From JASDSY01 sp041441465 (GTDB lineage: Bacteria > Muiribacteriota > UBA9980), in contig JASDSY010000030.1 of assembly GCA_041441465.1 (NCBI GenBank), positions 71,978 to 135,977 on the forward strand: 64,000 bases of DNA, given 5' to 3'. Shown here in pieces: positions 27,156 to 35,793 of the stretch (within the stretch, counting starts at the first letter, position 1; each line of letters opens with the position of its first letter). A program made the translations under genes and the position numbers. Under the pieces are notes generated by a model. That model was given only the letters and a program-made list of their open reading frames with translations. It was not told the origin of the DNA and did not search any database.

Positions 27156-29534
27156 ATGATGAATATTAATTTTTATTATAAAAATGCGGCGCCTGCACTT
27201 GGTATTATAAAGATACTTCTGCTTTCATTTTTGCTGTGGCAGCTTCCGGCATTTCCTCACTTGAATGCTTCAGATACGGAAGAAAAGGCTTTTAAAAGAA
27301 AAGTCATGGTATATTATAACAGTAAAACTCAGGTAAGCAAAACATCGAACAATGTCTCGGAATTATTCGGCCTGTATTTTAATTATTACGGCATGGATGT
27401 CAAATATCAGGATATCGATTCGTCAATTGACGATGATTCAATGATGAAGTGGGCCGATATTTTTATTATACACTCCGAGGAAGTTTCTAAAAATTATCCG
27501 CGGCTTTGCGAAAAATTGTTAAGCTATGCCGGCGAAAAAAGGATAGTTTTCCTTGATATTCCCGACAAAAATACCGCTGAGATTAAATTATTGAAAAGAA
27601 TCGGCTTTTTAATTTCCCAGCAAAATATTGGTGCTGGTGACGTTAAGTCGGTTTTTATCGACAGCCGGCTTAAGCTTTCGGATAAAAAATACGAATTGGA
27701 CCGGTCTCAGGATTTTTTGAAGCTGATAAAAAATCCCGATCGTGATAATGTAACAGGTTATTTTACGGTTACAACAGCCACTAATGAAATTGCCGTCGTT
27801 GCCGGTTCTGAAAATGGAGCAGTAGCGTTAATCGATAAAATTGTACGTATGAACGATGACGGCGATATAAGGTATTGGCTTATCGATCCGGCATTTTTAA
27901 CAAAAATGATACTCGGTATAAATGAATTTCCCGTTCCGGATCCATGCGTAAAGTCAGGAACGCGCGCCGCTTTTATTCATGTTGACGGCGACGGGTATTC
28001 CTACAAGCCTTTATACAGCGATAAAAGATATAGCGGCGAGATAGTTTTTGATGAAATCATCAACCGCTATAAGCTTCCGGTGACGGTATCCTTTATTGTT
28101 TCTGAAATACATCCTGACGAAGACGGCAATTATGAAATAGGAATTAATTTAAAAAATCGCACCGCGCACGGATATATTGAAATTGGCTCGCACAGTTGGT
28201 ACCATCCGTTCAATTGGGAAATTTTTGAGAATAATATCCAGGCCAAGCCTGAAAGCGAAATTTTAGAAACCGACCAGATTATCGGATCTATGAAATTTTA
28301 TAAAGCGCTCGATGCCGGAAAAACAAGTCTCTATCATGAAATAATAGATTCATCGGGTTATATATCTAAAATAACAGGAAAGAAATGTCAATTCATTTTC
28401 TGGAGCGGCAAGTGCAATCCCGGCGTAAAAGCCCTTGAATTGTGCGATAAATACGGCTTGGGGAATATAAACGGCGGCGATACCAGATTCGATCCGCAGG
28501 TGAATACATTCAGAGGGTTTGAGCCCCATTTTGTGTACATTAATAATCTTATAAGATTTAACGCTCGTTATGTCAATGAATTCATATTGACGAACAGGTG
28601 GAGCGGCCCGTTTGACGGCTACGGCCAGGCAATAACCGGATTCGAAAAAACCATGTCGCCGCGCTTAATAACTCCTATCGATATATATTATCACTTTTAT
28701 ATCGCTACAAGGCTTGATTCGCTTAATTCGTTAATGAAGGTCTATGACTATGTGATTTCACAGTATCCTTTTTTTATGACTGTTTCGGAATGGACTGAGC
28801 GTCTGAGATTGTCTTTGGGAGTTAAAATTTATGCGTTGAAAAATAATAAAGATAGGGTTCTTGAAAATTTTAGCGGTTGTGATTGTTATTATTCGGCGGA
28901 TAAACCGATTATGTTCATAAAAAAATTTAGAATCGAAAATGCCCGGAATTTTGATAATTTCAGGTGGGATTATGAAGGCTGGCCGTTCATAAAAAACGCG
29001 TCTTATGTTATAGGGTTTAATGTAATCAATACGGCAAAATATATTATAAGCGGCGGCAGCGAATGCGGCGATATGGAAATAATAGACAGGCCGCCGGACT
29101 ATATTTATCTTAAATCCGTAAATGCTCGTATTAAAAGCGTTGAAAAAAATATTAAGGATAAAAATTCAATTAAAATAAAAGGTGATTGCAATGCGCCGCT
29201 GCTATTTAAATTTGGGGGTGCAGTGCCGGGAAAATACTCCGCCGGATTCATAATTAAAAATAACGGCGGCAATGCTATCGAAGAAAAAAAGTTAAATTTG
29301 TCATGCGATACCGGTGAATTGGAAATAAAATTGCCATATTGTTCAGGCAGTTTTGAAATCAGCGTTTCACCCCTGACTGCTAAAGTTTTCGGGGAAAAAG
29401 ATAATAAAAATTTTTATTATTTAATCGATGAAATTCAAAAAGCTTTGTCAAATTTAAATTTCAAGATTGATTATAAAATAATAATTGTCTTAATTTTATA
29501 TTTATATTTTATTTTTAAGCGTAAGAAAAAATAA
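27156..29534 (+). CDS. pelA: PelA-like polysaccharide deacetylase without hydrolase domain
   Basis: The 792-residue protein has a signal peptide (IIKILLLSFLLWQLPAFPHL). An N-terminal alpha/beta domain follows (about 45-270; KVMVYYNSKTQ, WADIFIIHSEEV) that resembles the reductase-like domain of PelA. The deacetylase domain has the metal-ligand pattern D277-G-D279 (HVDGDGYSY) and H346-SWY-H350-P, as in carbohydrate esterase family 4-type PelA. Pel deacetylation makes the polymer cationic. The GH166/GH114-type hydrolase domain found at the start of the Pseudomonas PelA is absent. The C-terminus is a TM helix with a basic tail (IIIVLILYLYFIFKRKKK), so the enzyme is probably anchored in the inner membrane facing the periplasm. 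It is the last gene of the operon. Confidence 0.82.
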   Translation: MMNINFYYKNAAPALGIIKILLLSFLLWQLPAFPHLNASDTEEKAFKRKVMVYYNSKTQVSKTSNNVSELFGLYFNYYGMDVKYQDIDSSIDDDSMMKWADIFIIHSEEVSKNYPRLCEKLLSYAGEKRIVFLDIPDKNTAEIKLLKRIGFLISQQNIGAGDVKSVFIDSRLKLSDKKYELDRSQDFLKLIKNPDRDNVTGYFTVTTATNEIAVVAGSENGAVALIDKIVRMNDDGDIRYWLIDPAFLTKMILGINEFPVPDPCVKSGTRAAFIHVDGDGYSYKPLYSDKRYSGEIVFDEIINRYKLPVTVSFIVSEIHPDEDGNYEIGINLKNRTAHGYIEIGSHSWYHPFNWEIFENNIQAKPESEILETDQIIGSMKFYKALDAGKTSLYHEIIDSSGYISKITGKKCQFIFWSGKCNPGVKALELCDKYGLGNINGGDTRFDPQVNTFRGFEPHFVYINNLIRFNARYVNEFILTNRWSGPFDGYGQAITGFEKTMSPRLITPIDIYYHFYIATRLDSLNSLMKVYDYVISQYPFFMTVSEWTERLRLSLGVKIYALKNNKDRVLENFSGCDCYYSADKPIMFIKKFRIENARNFDNFRWDYEGWPFIKNASYVIGFNVINTAKYIISGGSECGDMEIIDRPPDYIYLKSVNARIKSVEKNIKDKNSIKIKGDCNAPLLFKFGGAVPGKYSAGFIIKNNGGNAIEEKKLNLSCDTGELEIKLPYCSGSFEISVSPLTAKVFGEKDNKNFYYLIDEIQKALSNLNFKIDYKIIIVLILYLYFIFKRKKK

Positions 29535-29546
29535 TATAAAAAAATA

Positions 29547-29575
29547 TTGACATAGCTAAAAAAAATTGATATAAT
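29547..29575 (+). promoter_or_regulatory. Consensus sigma70 promoter of tRNA-Asn
   Basis: TTGACA (29547-29552), a 17-base spacer and TATAAT (29570-29575): a perfect match. The -10 ends 17 bases before the tRNA, consistent with a short leader. Confidence 0.92.
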
Positions 29576-29592
29576 AAAGACATAATTAAAAT

Positions 29593-29664
<72 letters not shown>

Positions 29665-29680
29665 CTAAGATAAAAAAATA

Positions 29681-29712
29681 AAAAGCCCGCATGCAAGTGC
29701 GGGTCTTTTTTT
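29681..29712 (+). terminator. Bidirectional terminator of tRNA-Asn and the convergent TPR gene
   Basis: The stem GCCCGCA / TGCGGGT (29685-29691 with 29698-29704) is followed by a T run on the plus strand and preceded by an A run, so it also ends the minus-strand gene whose stop is at 29766. Confidence 0.88.
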
Positions 29713-29765
29713 TGTTCAGTTTTTTATTCAGTATTTTTTACTTTTAGTTTATTTTTAGCTTTGCT

Positions 29766-30716
29766 TTATTCTATGATTCGGCTCGCAGCCGGATTTTTTC
29801 TTAGATTATTAATTTTTTCCTTTAAGGTTTCCAATAAACCTGACATTTCCGGCTTTGAACATAAGTCCAGCGCCTTTTTTAACGCTTCTTCCGATTCTTT
29901 TACCTTTCCTGATTTCAAATAAACGCAGCCTCTTAAATATTCACATTCAATTAATAATTCAGGCTGGCTTGACTTAATATTTAATATTTTGAGCGCCTCA
30001 TCGTATCTTTTTAATTCGATACACGCTGCGGCATATTTCAAAACAATTTCATCGTCAGTTATTTTAGAGGCTTTGCCCGATGGTTTTGATAGTAATGTTT
30101 TTAAGGCGCCGTAAGCATCGTCAAATTTTTTCGAATAAAGTTTGGTCAGCGCTATATTGAATTTAATGTCAGTATTTTCAGGGGCTATTTTTAACGCTTC
30201 ATTTAATGACACGGCCGCTTCGTCGTATTTTTTTTGCATTACCAGCGCCGCGCCGAGGTTTAATAATGGTTCGTATTTTGACGCGTCAAGCCTTGCAGCG
30301 AGACGGTAATAGGCTGCCGCGCTATTTATGCTGCCGCGCATTTGAGAAATAAATCCAAGGTTATATACAGCGATGTACGATTTTGCGTCAAGTTTGAATG
30401 CCTGTAAATATGCGGTCTGAGCTGCATCGAGGTCGCCGGCCGCCATTGCCGCCTCGCCTATTTCAAGGTTTATCCGTATTTCGTCCGAATCGTAAGGAAT
30501 ATTAGATTCCTCTTGTGTTTCTTCGCAATGCGCAGTATTCAAATCAAGCCGCCGGCTGAAATCGAATTTATGTTCATAGTAATTTGCCGTATCCAGTCTG
30601 AAGATTGAATTCAAACTCGTTACCGAAATTATTCCTGACTGAAATCCGCTTGATAAAATTCCATATCCTATTATTACTGCCGTAATATTTAACAAGGCCT
30701 TTTTTTTATTAAACAT
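29766..30716 (-). CDS. TPR-repeat protein, membrane-anchored or exported
   Basis: The 316-residue protein has an N-terminal hydrophobic segment (ALLNITAVIIGYGILSSGF) that is a signal or anchor. A polar linker follows, then about five TPR units from residue 80 on: EIRINLEIGEAAMAAGDLDA, YIAVYNLGFISQMRGSINSA, YEPLLNLGAALVMQKKYDEA, TDIKFNIALTKLYSKKFDDA and LIECEYLRGCVYLKSGKVKE. No catalytic motif is present. It lies 29 bases after the L,D-transpeptidase gene on the same strand and is probably cotranscribed, so it may act in the same envelope process. Confidence 0.75.
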   Translation of the reverse strand: MFNKKKALLNITAVIIGYGILSSGFQSGIISVTSLNSIFRLDTANYYEHKFDFSRRLDLNTAHCEETQEESNIPYDSDEIRINLEIGEAAMAAGDLDAAQTAYLQAFKLDAKSYIAVYNLGFISQMRGSINSAAAYYRLAARLDASKYEPLLNLGAALVMQKKYDEAAVSLNEALKIAPENTDIKFNIALTKLYSKKFDDAYGALKTLLSKPSGKASKITDDEIVLKYAAACIELKRYDEALKILNIKSSQPELLIECEYLRGCVYLKSGKVKESEEALKKALDLCSKPEMSGLLETLKEKINNLRKNPAASRIIE

Positions 30717-30745
30717 AATTATTATCCGCCAATTTTTAATATAAA

Positions 30746-31702
30746 CTAATTAATTTTTTCAGATGAGTAGCCTTTGATCGTGACCGGCGTGCCGACTTTA
30801 ACGAGCTGGAAAAGCTCGATAGAATCCTGTGAGTACATACGCACGCAGCCGTGCGAGGCTTTGGAACCGATTGAATCGGGCATTGGTGTTCCATGAATGC
30901 CTATATCGCCCCATTTTGTGCTTAGCTGCATCCAGCGTGTAGCTACGCCTTCATAAGGCCTTTTTTCCTTGTTTATGATTTTGAAACTGCCGTCAGGCGT
31001 GCGGCAGTCGCCGACTTTCTGCTTGTCGCGCCCGTCCGGGTTCTGGCCGTACGCTATAGGGAAAACCCTGACCGGTTTGTCGTTTAAATATAATGTAAGC
31101 GTGTAAGTCTTTTTGTCGACTACAATTTTGCCGGCAGCCGGATTTTTCTGGATTGCTTTGTAATCGTCCGAATTCTTTACCAGTTCGCGGTAAGTGTAAT
31201 ATGATTTTTTGAAAGCATCGTAATTGGCCTTATTACGGTTGGCGGTATATGCGGCATAATTTTTTTGGAATTCGGAAGCTGCTTTTTCAAGGGCCTCCGG
31301 TGTATATTTCGGCCCTTCCAAAAGATTTTTGTCGGTATATGTTATGAATGTTTTGGACATCCAGCCAGTTACGCCGTTATCGAATTTTACCCTGGCGAAT
31401 CCGTTTTTTTCCTCGAGAACTTCGCATTTTGTGCCGTAGAGAACGTCGAAAATCACTTTATCCGAAGTCGAAGGGCCCTGGCGTAATTTGACATTTTGAC
31501 CTGTAATTGCGCCTGTTTTTATGGAAGCCTTAGATGCGGTTTCGATAGTTGAAGCTTTTAAATTAACTTCGGCTGTCTGTACTTCTTCCTGCTTTAATGA
31601 AGATTTTACGGCTTTAAGACCGGTTTGCGAAAATGCGCTTTCGGCACTTATTGAAAACAAGATAAATATGATTGCTAATAATAAAATATTCTTCTTATTC
31701 AT
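30746..31702 (-). CDS. L,D-transpeptidase (YkuD) with SH3 domain
   Basis: The 318-residue exported enzyme has a signal peptide (LLLAIIFILFSISAESAF), a bacterial SH3 domain (about 65-125: GQNVKLRQGPSTSDKV, VTGWMSKTFI) and a C-terminal YkuD domain starting at KIVVDKKTYTLTLYL. The catalytic motif is complete: IGIHGTPMPDSIG followed by SHGCVRM with H284 and C286. Such enzymes form 3-3 crosslinks in peptidoglycan or attach proteins to it; the SH3 part probably binds the wall. RBS AGAGGCGG precedes the ATG. It is the first gene of a two-gene minus-strand unit. Confidence 0.93.
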   Translation of the reverse strand: MNKKNILLLAIIFILFSISAESAFSQTGLKAVKSSLKQEEVQTAEVNLKASTIETASKASIKTGAITGQNVKLRQGPSTSDKVIFDVLYGTKCEVLEEKNGFARVKFDNGVTGWMSKTFITYTDKNLLEGPKYTPEALEKAASEFQKNYAAYTANRNKANYDAFKKSYYTYRELVKNSDDYKAIQKNPAAGKIVVDKKTYTLTLYLNDKPVRVFPIAYGQNPDGRDKQKVGDCRTPDGSFKIINKEKRPYEGVATRWMQLSTKWGDIGIHGTPMPDSIGSKASHGCVRMYSQDSIELFQLVKVGTPVTIKGYSSEKIN

Positions 31703-31763
31703 AAATTAAGACCGCCTCTATTAAAAATTTTTATTTACATATCTCATTTTTAATAATATAATA

Positions 31764-31772
31764 ATTATACCA
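31764..31772 (-). promoter_or_regulatory. Extended -10 element for the L,D-transpeptidase gene
   Basis: Read on the minus strand this is TGGTATAAT, a perfect -10 box with a TGn extension, about 60 bases before the ATG. No good -35 box is present, as is common for extended -10 promoters. Confidence 0.45.
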
Positions 31773-31823
31773 TAAGTTTTCTAATTTTGGGTATTTAATT
31801 TAAATATGAATTAAAATTTTTTT

Positions 31824-34800
31824 ATGAAGTTAAAAAGATACGGGCTTAAGACAAAAATAATAACCGGAATATTTCTCTTATTCGGTTCATGTATAGCTTT
31901 GGTCTCATGGCTGGCTTATGATTATCTCGAGCATTACCTTAAGGAGAGCATAACTCGTGAACAGTATAATTTCACGTCTAATCTTGCCTTAAACATTTAC
32001 GATAAACTTAATATGGCTCAGAATGCCGTAATTGCGGTAGCGGCGGGAATAACTCCTGAAATGTTTTCAGACAGGGAAAAACTGCAAAAATTCATAGATA
32101 CACGCGAAGTATGCCGATTAATATTTGATAACGGCATGTTTCTTTTTTCCGATAAAGGATTGATTATAGCTGAATCTCCAGATTTTAACAGATACGGCAA
32201 GGACTATTCGTATCGTGAATATTTCCAGAAAACGATGGAACTAAAAAAGTCTTATATATCTAAGCCTTATATTTCAAGCCAGACTCATGCCCATCCTTCA
32301 ATCATGATAACAGCGCCTATTTTTATGAATGGTTCGGTTGTCGCCGTCCTCGGCGGGAGCATAGATCTCACCAAACCGAATTTTTTAGGGCGTATTGCCG
32401 CGTTAAAATTAGCCAATTCTGGATATTTTTATGTTTTTACCCAAAAAAGGCTGATGATCGTTCATCCTAAAAAAGAATATATCCTGACTGAATTTCCCGA
32501 AGGTGTAAATCCGCTGTTCGATAAAGTGGTGAAAGAAAATTTTGAGGGCGCCGACTATACGAGCAATTTTAACGGTGATAATTGCCTTGCCTGCTTTAAA
32601 AAAATTCCTAACTCGGATTGGATTTTGGGAGCGTCGGTTAATATCGACGAAGCGTTTCAGCCTATTTATTATGTGCGGGAATATTATATAATACTGATGT
32701 GTTCGGTTTTTTTATTTTTATGCCTCGCGATCGCTAACTGGCTTAAATATCTTATTAACCCTTTGCTGAAATTCGCGGCTCATGTGAACAGGCTTTCAGA
32801 AAAAAAGGGGCGGGATAAGTTTATAAAAATAGACTCCGGCGATGAAATAGGCATGCTGGCAGACGAGTTTAATAAAATGATTATCAGCAATCAAACTCAG
32901 TATGAAGCGCTTATTGAAAAAGAAAATGAATTGAAAAATTATGTTAAGCGGCTAATCGAATTAAATGATATATTAAAGGCGAGCGAAACCAGGTATAAGT
33001 CGCTTTTCGAAAATATGCTGAACGGATTTAGTTATAATAAAATCATCTATGACGAAAAAAACGAGCCTTGTGATTTTTGCATTATAGAAGCAAATGGTTA
33101 TTTTTGCAATACATTTAATATTATTAAAACGGATTTTTTAAATAAAAAAGTCAGTGAAATATTTCCGGCATATCCGCGCGAATGGAAAACTGAAATTTTC
33201 GAGGTATGCCGTACTTTAAAGGAAAAAAGGCTTGACTGTTATGTTCCTACAATCGGAAAATGGTTCGATATTATTATTTATTTACCAGAACCTGGATATT
33301 TCGTGACTATTTTTTCCGATATTACGGAACGGAAGAATACGGAGCAGATTATTCTTGACGCCGAAAAAAAATCCAAATTTCAGCTTGAAAACAGGGTTTT
33401 GGAAAGAACTGCCGAATTAAGACAGGCCAACGAAAAGCTTTTTGACGAAATTAACGAGAAAGAAAGAATACAGAACGCCCTTAAAACAAGCGAAAACAAA
33501 TACCGCACACTTATGGAGCAAACTTACGATTTGATATTTGAACTCGAGCCCGACGGAAAATGCAGTTTCGCGAGCGCTAATAATTTGAATATCATAGGCT
33601 ATACGCCTTCTGAACTGATCGGGCATTATTATTGCGAATTTATTCATCCTGACGATATCGAGCCGACCAATAGAGAATTTGAGATGGAAATTAACGGTAT
33701 AAAAACCGAAAATGTTAGTTTTATAGCACGTTTTAAATGTAAAAACTCGAATTATATAAATCTTGAGATTACCGGCAAGGTATTTGAAACTGAAACCGGC
33801 GGCAAACGAATAATTGTCGTAGGCCGTGATATAACCGCAAAAATAAAACTCGAGGAAGAAATAATAAAAAGTTCAAAACTCGAATCGCTTGGAATTTTGG
33901 CCGGCGGTATAGCTCATGATTTTAATAATATTTTAATGGGAATAATCGGCAATGTGGTTTTGGCTAAGAAAAGAATTAAAAATGACGATCGTACGATTGA
34001 AATTTTGAGCAGGATTGAAACCGTTGTTTATAAAGCTAAGTCACTGACCGAACAGCTGATAACATTCTCAAAAGGCGGCATGCCAGTAAAAAAATTAGTC
34101 AATATAAATGAAATCTTAAGCGAAAATTTTAAATTTTCTACTGCCGGAACAAATATCATTACAGATTTTGAATTAAATGACAGCATTAATTTTATAGAGG
34201 CTGATTCCGGCCAGCTGGCGCAGGTGTTTACAAATCTTGCCATAAATTCCAAACAGGCTATGCCTGACGGCGGAGTGATTTCAGTAAAAACCCGCGTGGT
34301 GGATTTTAATGAACATAATGAATTGGCGCTTGACGCCGGAAAATATGTTGAAATAATCATTTCAGACAATGGTGTCGGAATTTCGTCCGAGAATATAGCG
34401 AAAATATTTGATCCGTATTTTACTACCAGGATAAACGGCAACGGACTGGGATTGGCAACCGCTTATTCGATAATTAAGAACCATTACGGAACTATTAACG
34501 TTGCTTCCGAGATCGGCCGCGGCACTACTTTTACTATTTATTTGCCTGCCATGATTAAATCGGCTGACTGTCAGTATAATTCCGAGGAGCCGGCTGATTT
34601 CAGCATTGTTTTAAAAGAAAAAAAAGTCCTTGTTATGGATGATGACGAAATGGTTTTAAATGCCGTCAAAGAAATGTTCGAGCACATGAAAATAGAATGC
34701 CTTACCGCTGCAACCGGAGAAGCGGCAATTGAATTATATATTAAAAGCATGGAAGAAGGTCGAAAGATAGATTATGTAATAATGGATCTTGTTATAAAAG

Positions 34801-34985
34801 GCGGAATGGGCGGAGTTGACGCGATTAAGGCGCTGAAAAAAATCGATCCTGGTATTTATGCTATTGTTTCAAGCGGCTATTCGCACGATCCGGTTATGGC
34901 TGACTATAAAAAATATGGATTTCGCGGTGTTTTAGCCAAACCTTACAAAGAAGATGATCTTGTCAAAGTTTTGATGCATTGTTAA
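31824..34985 (+). CDS. Hybrid sensor histidine kinase (Cache-HAMP-PAS-PAS-kinase-REC)
   Basis: The 1053-residue protein has TM1 at about 13-33, a periplasmic double-Cache-like domain (about 40-280; DYSYREYFQKTMELKKSYIS is typical), TM2 at about 287-305 and a HAMP region to about 360. Two PAS domains follow (about 385-505 and 555-680), then a kinase core with the phospho-acceptor H698 in GGIAHDFNNIL, N and G boxes (NSKQAM, DNGVGIS, GNGLGLATAYSI) and a C-terminal receiver with phospho-acceptor D988. Cache domains sense small molecules such as organic acids or amino acids. No separate output regulator adjoins it, so phosphotransfer may be to a distant partner. The ATG lacks a clear SD. Confidence 0.92.
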   Translation: MKLKRYGLKTKIITGIFLLFGSCIALVSWLAYDYLEHYLKESITREQYNFTSNLALNIYDKLNMAQNAVIAVAAGITPEMFSDREKLQKFIDTREVCRLIFDNGMFLFSDKGLIIAESPDFNRYGKDYSYREYFQKTMELKKSYISKPYISSQTHAHPSIMITAPIFMNGSVVAVLGGSIDLTKPNFLGRIAALKLANSGYFYVFTQKRLMIVHPKKEYILTEFPEGVNPLFDKVVKENFEGADYTSNFNGDNCLACFKKIPNSDWILGASVNIDEAFQPIYYVREYYIILMCSVFLFLCLAIANWLKYLINPLLKFAAHVNRLSEKKGRDKFIKIDSGDEIGMLADEFNKMIISNQTQYEALIEKENELKNYVKRLIELNDILKASETRYKSLFENMLNGFSYNKIIYDEKNEPCDFCIIEANGYFCNTFNIIKTDFLNKKVSEIFPAYPREWKTEIFEVCRTLKEKRLDCYVPTIGKWFDIIIYLPEPGYFVTIFSDITERKNTEQIILDAEKKSKFQLENRVLERTAELRQANEKLFDEINEKERIQNALKTSENKYRTLMEQTYDLIFELEPDGKCSFASANNLNIIGYTPSELIGHYYCEFIHPDDIEPTNREFEMEINGIKTENVSFIARFKCKNSNYINLEITGKVFETETGGKRIIVVGRDITAKIKLEEEIIKSSKLESLGILAGGIAHDFNNILMGIIGNVVLAKKRIKNDDRTIEILSRIETVVYKAKSLTEQLITFSKGGMPVKKLVNINEILSENFKFSTAGTNIITDFELNDSINFIEADSGQLAQVFTNLAINSKQAMPDGGVISVKTRVVDFNEHNELALDAGKYVEIIISDNGVGISSENIAKIFDPYFTTRINGNGLGLATAYSIIKNHYGTINVASEIGRGTTFTIYLPAMIKSADCQYNSEEPADFSIVLKEKKVLVMDDDEMVLNAVKEMFEHMKIECLTAATGEAAIELYIKSMEEGRKIDYVIMDLVIKGGMGGVDAIKALKKIDPGIYAIVSSGYSHDPVMADYKKYGFRGVLAKPYKEDDLVKVLMHC

Positions 34986-35011
34986 TAATTTAAAAAAATT
35001 GTAAAAAAATC

Positions 35012-35040
35012 TTGCAATTAGCTGTTATTAGTATTATAAT
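35012..35040 (+). promoter_or_regulatory. Sigma70-type promoter for the arginine decarboxylase gene
   Basis: TTGCAA (35012-35017), a 17-base spacer and TATAAT (35035-35040), about 65 bases before the start codon. Confidence 0.75.
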
Positions 35041-35110
35041 AAATAAAAATTTTGAATAATGACAGACAGTATATTCAAAAAAGTGAATTAAGAAGGAGAA
35101 CTGCGTAAAG

Positions 35111-35659
35111 ATGAATTTTGTTCCCAAGTATTTGTTTTTTACAAAAGGCGTTGGTAAATCAAAGGAAAAATTGCAATCGTTTGAAATGGCATTAAGGAAT
35201 GCGCATATTGCCGAGTATAATCTCGTCCGTGTTTCCTCGATTCTTCCGCCTGGCGCTAAAATATTGTCTGAAAAGCAAGGATTAAAAAAATTAAGCCCGG
35301 GACAAATAGTTTTTGTCGTTCTGGCGGATATTGCTACCAACGAACCTAACAGGCTTATCGCTTCGTCGGTCGGCATCGCTCAGCCTGATGATAAGGAAAG
35401 ATACGGCTATCTTTCCGAGCATCATTGCTACGGCGCTACAGACAGTTTTGCCGGCGATTACGCCGAAGATCTCGCTGCTTCAATGTTAGCGTCGACATAC
35501 GGTTTCGATATGGACAGCGACGTCAAATATGACGAAAAATCAGAAATATGGAAAATCAACAATATAAAAGTCAGAACAAGAAATATAACGCAATCGGCTG
35601 TCGGCGATAAGAACGGCCTCTGGACTACAGTTGTTTCGGCTGCAGTCCTGGTTTTCTAA
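35111..35659 (+). CDS. pdaD: Pyruvoyl-dependent arginine decarboxylase
   Basis: The 182-residue proenzyme matches the PvlArgDC family over its full length. The self-cleavage site is the Ser42-Ser43 pair in LVRVSSILPPGA; cleavage makes a beta chain and an alpha chain with N-terminal pyruvoyl cofactor. Other family segments are SVGIAQPDD, YGYLSEHHCYGAT and YAEDLAASMLAS. It converts arginine to agmatine and CO2 in the cytosol, either for polyamine synthesis or for acid resistance. The RBS AAGGAG at 35093-35098 is 12 bases from the ATG, slightly long. It has its own promoter and terminator. No agmatinase, agmatine deiminase or antiporter gene is near. Confidence 0.95.
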   Translation: MNFVPKYLFFTKGVGKSKEKLQSFEMALRNAHIAEYNLVRVSSILPPGAKILSEKQGLKKLSPGQIVFVVLADIATNEPNRLIASSVGIAQPDDKERYGYLSEHHCYGATDSFAGDYAEDLAASMLASTYGFDMDSDVKYDEKSEIWKINNIKVRTRNITQSAVGDKNGLWTTVVSAAVLVF

Positions 35660-35705
35660 TTAGCCGATCAGGCATGGCAATCCAACATAATAATAAATAA
35701 AAATA

Positions 35706-35743
35706 GAAACCGCTGAAAAAATATTTCGGCGGTTTCTGCTTTT
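35706..35743 (+). terminator. Terminator after pdaD
   Basis: A 12-bp stem, GAAACCGCTGAA / TTCGGCGGTTTC (35706-35717 with 35725-35736, one G-U pair), is followed by TGCTTTT. It lies between convergent genes. Confidence 0.75.
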
Positions 35744-35793
35744 GGCGGATTAAAATTTAAAGTTGATAATTATTGATAAATTAGAGGACTGGA

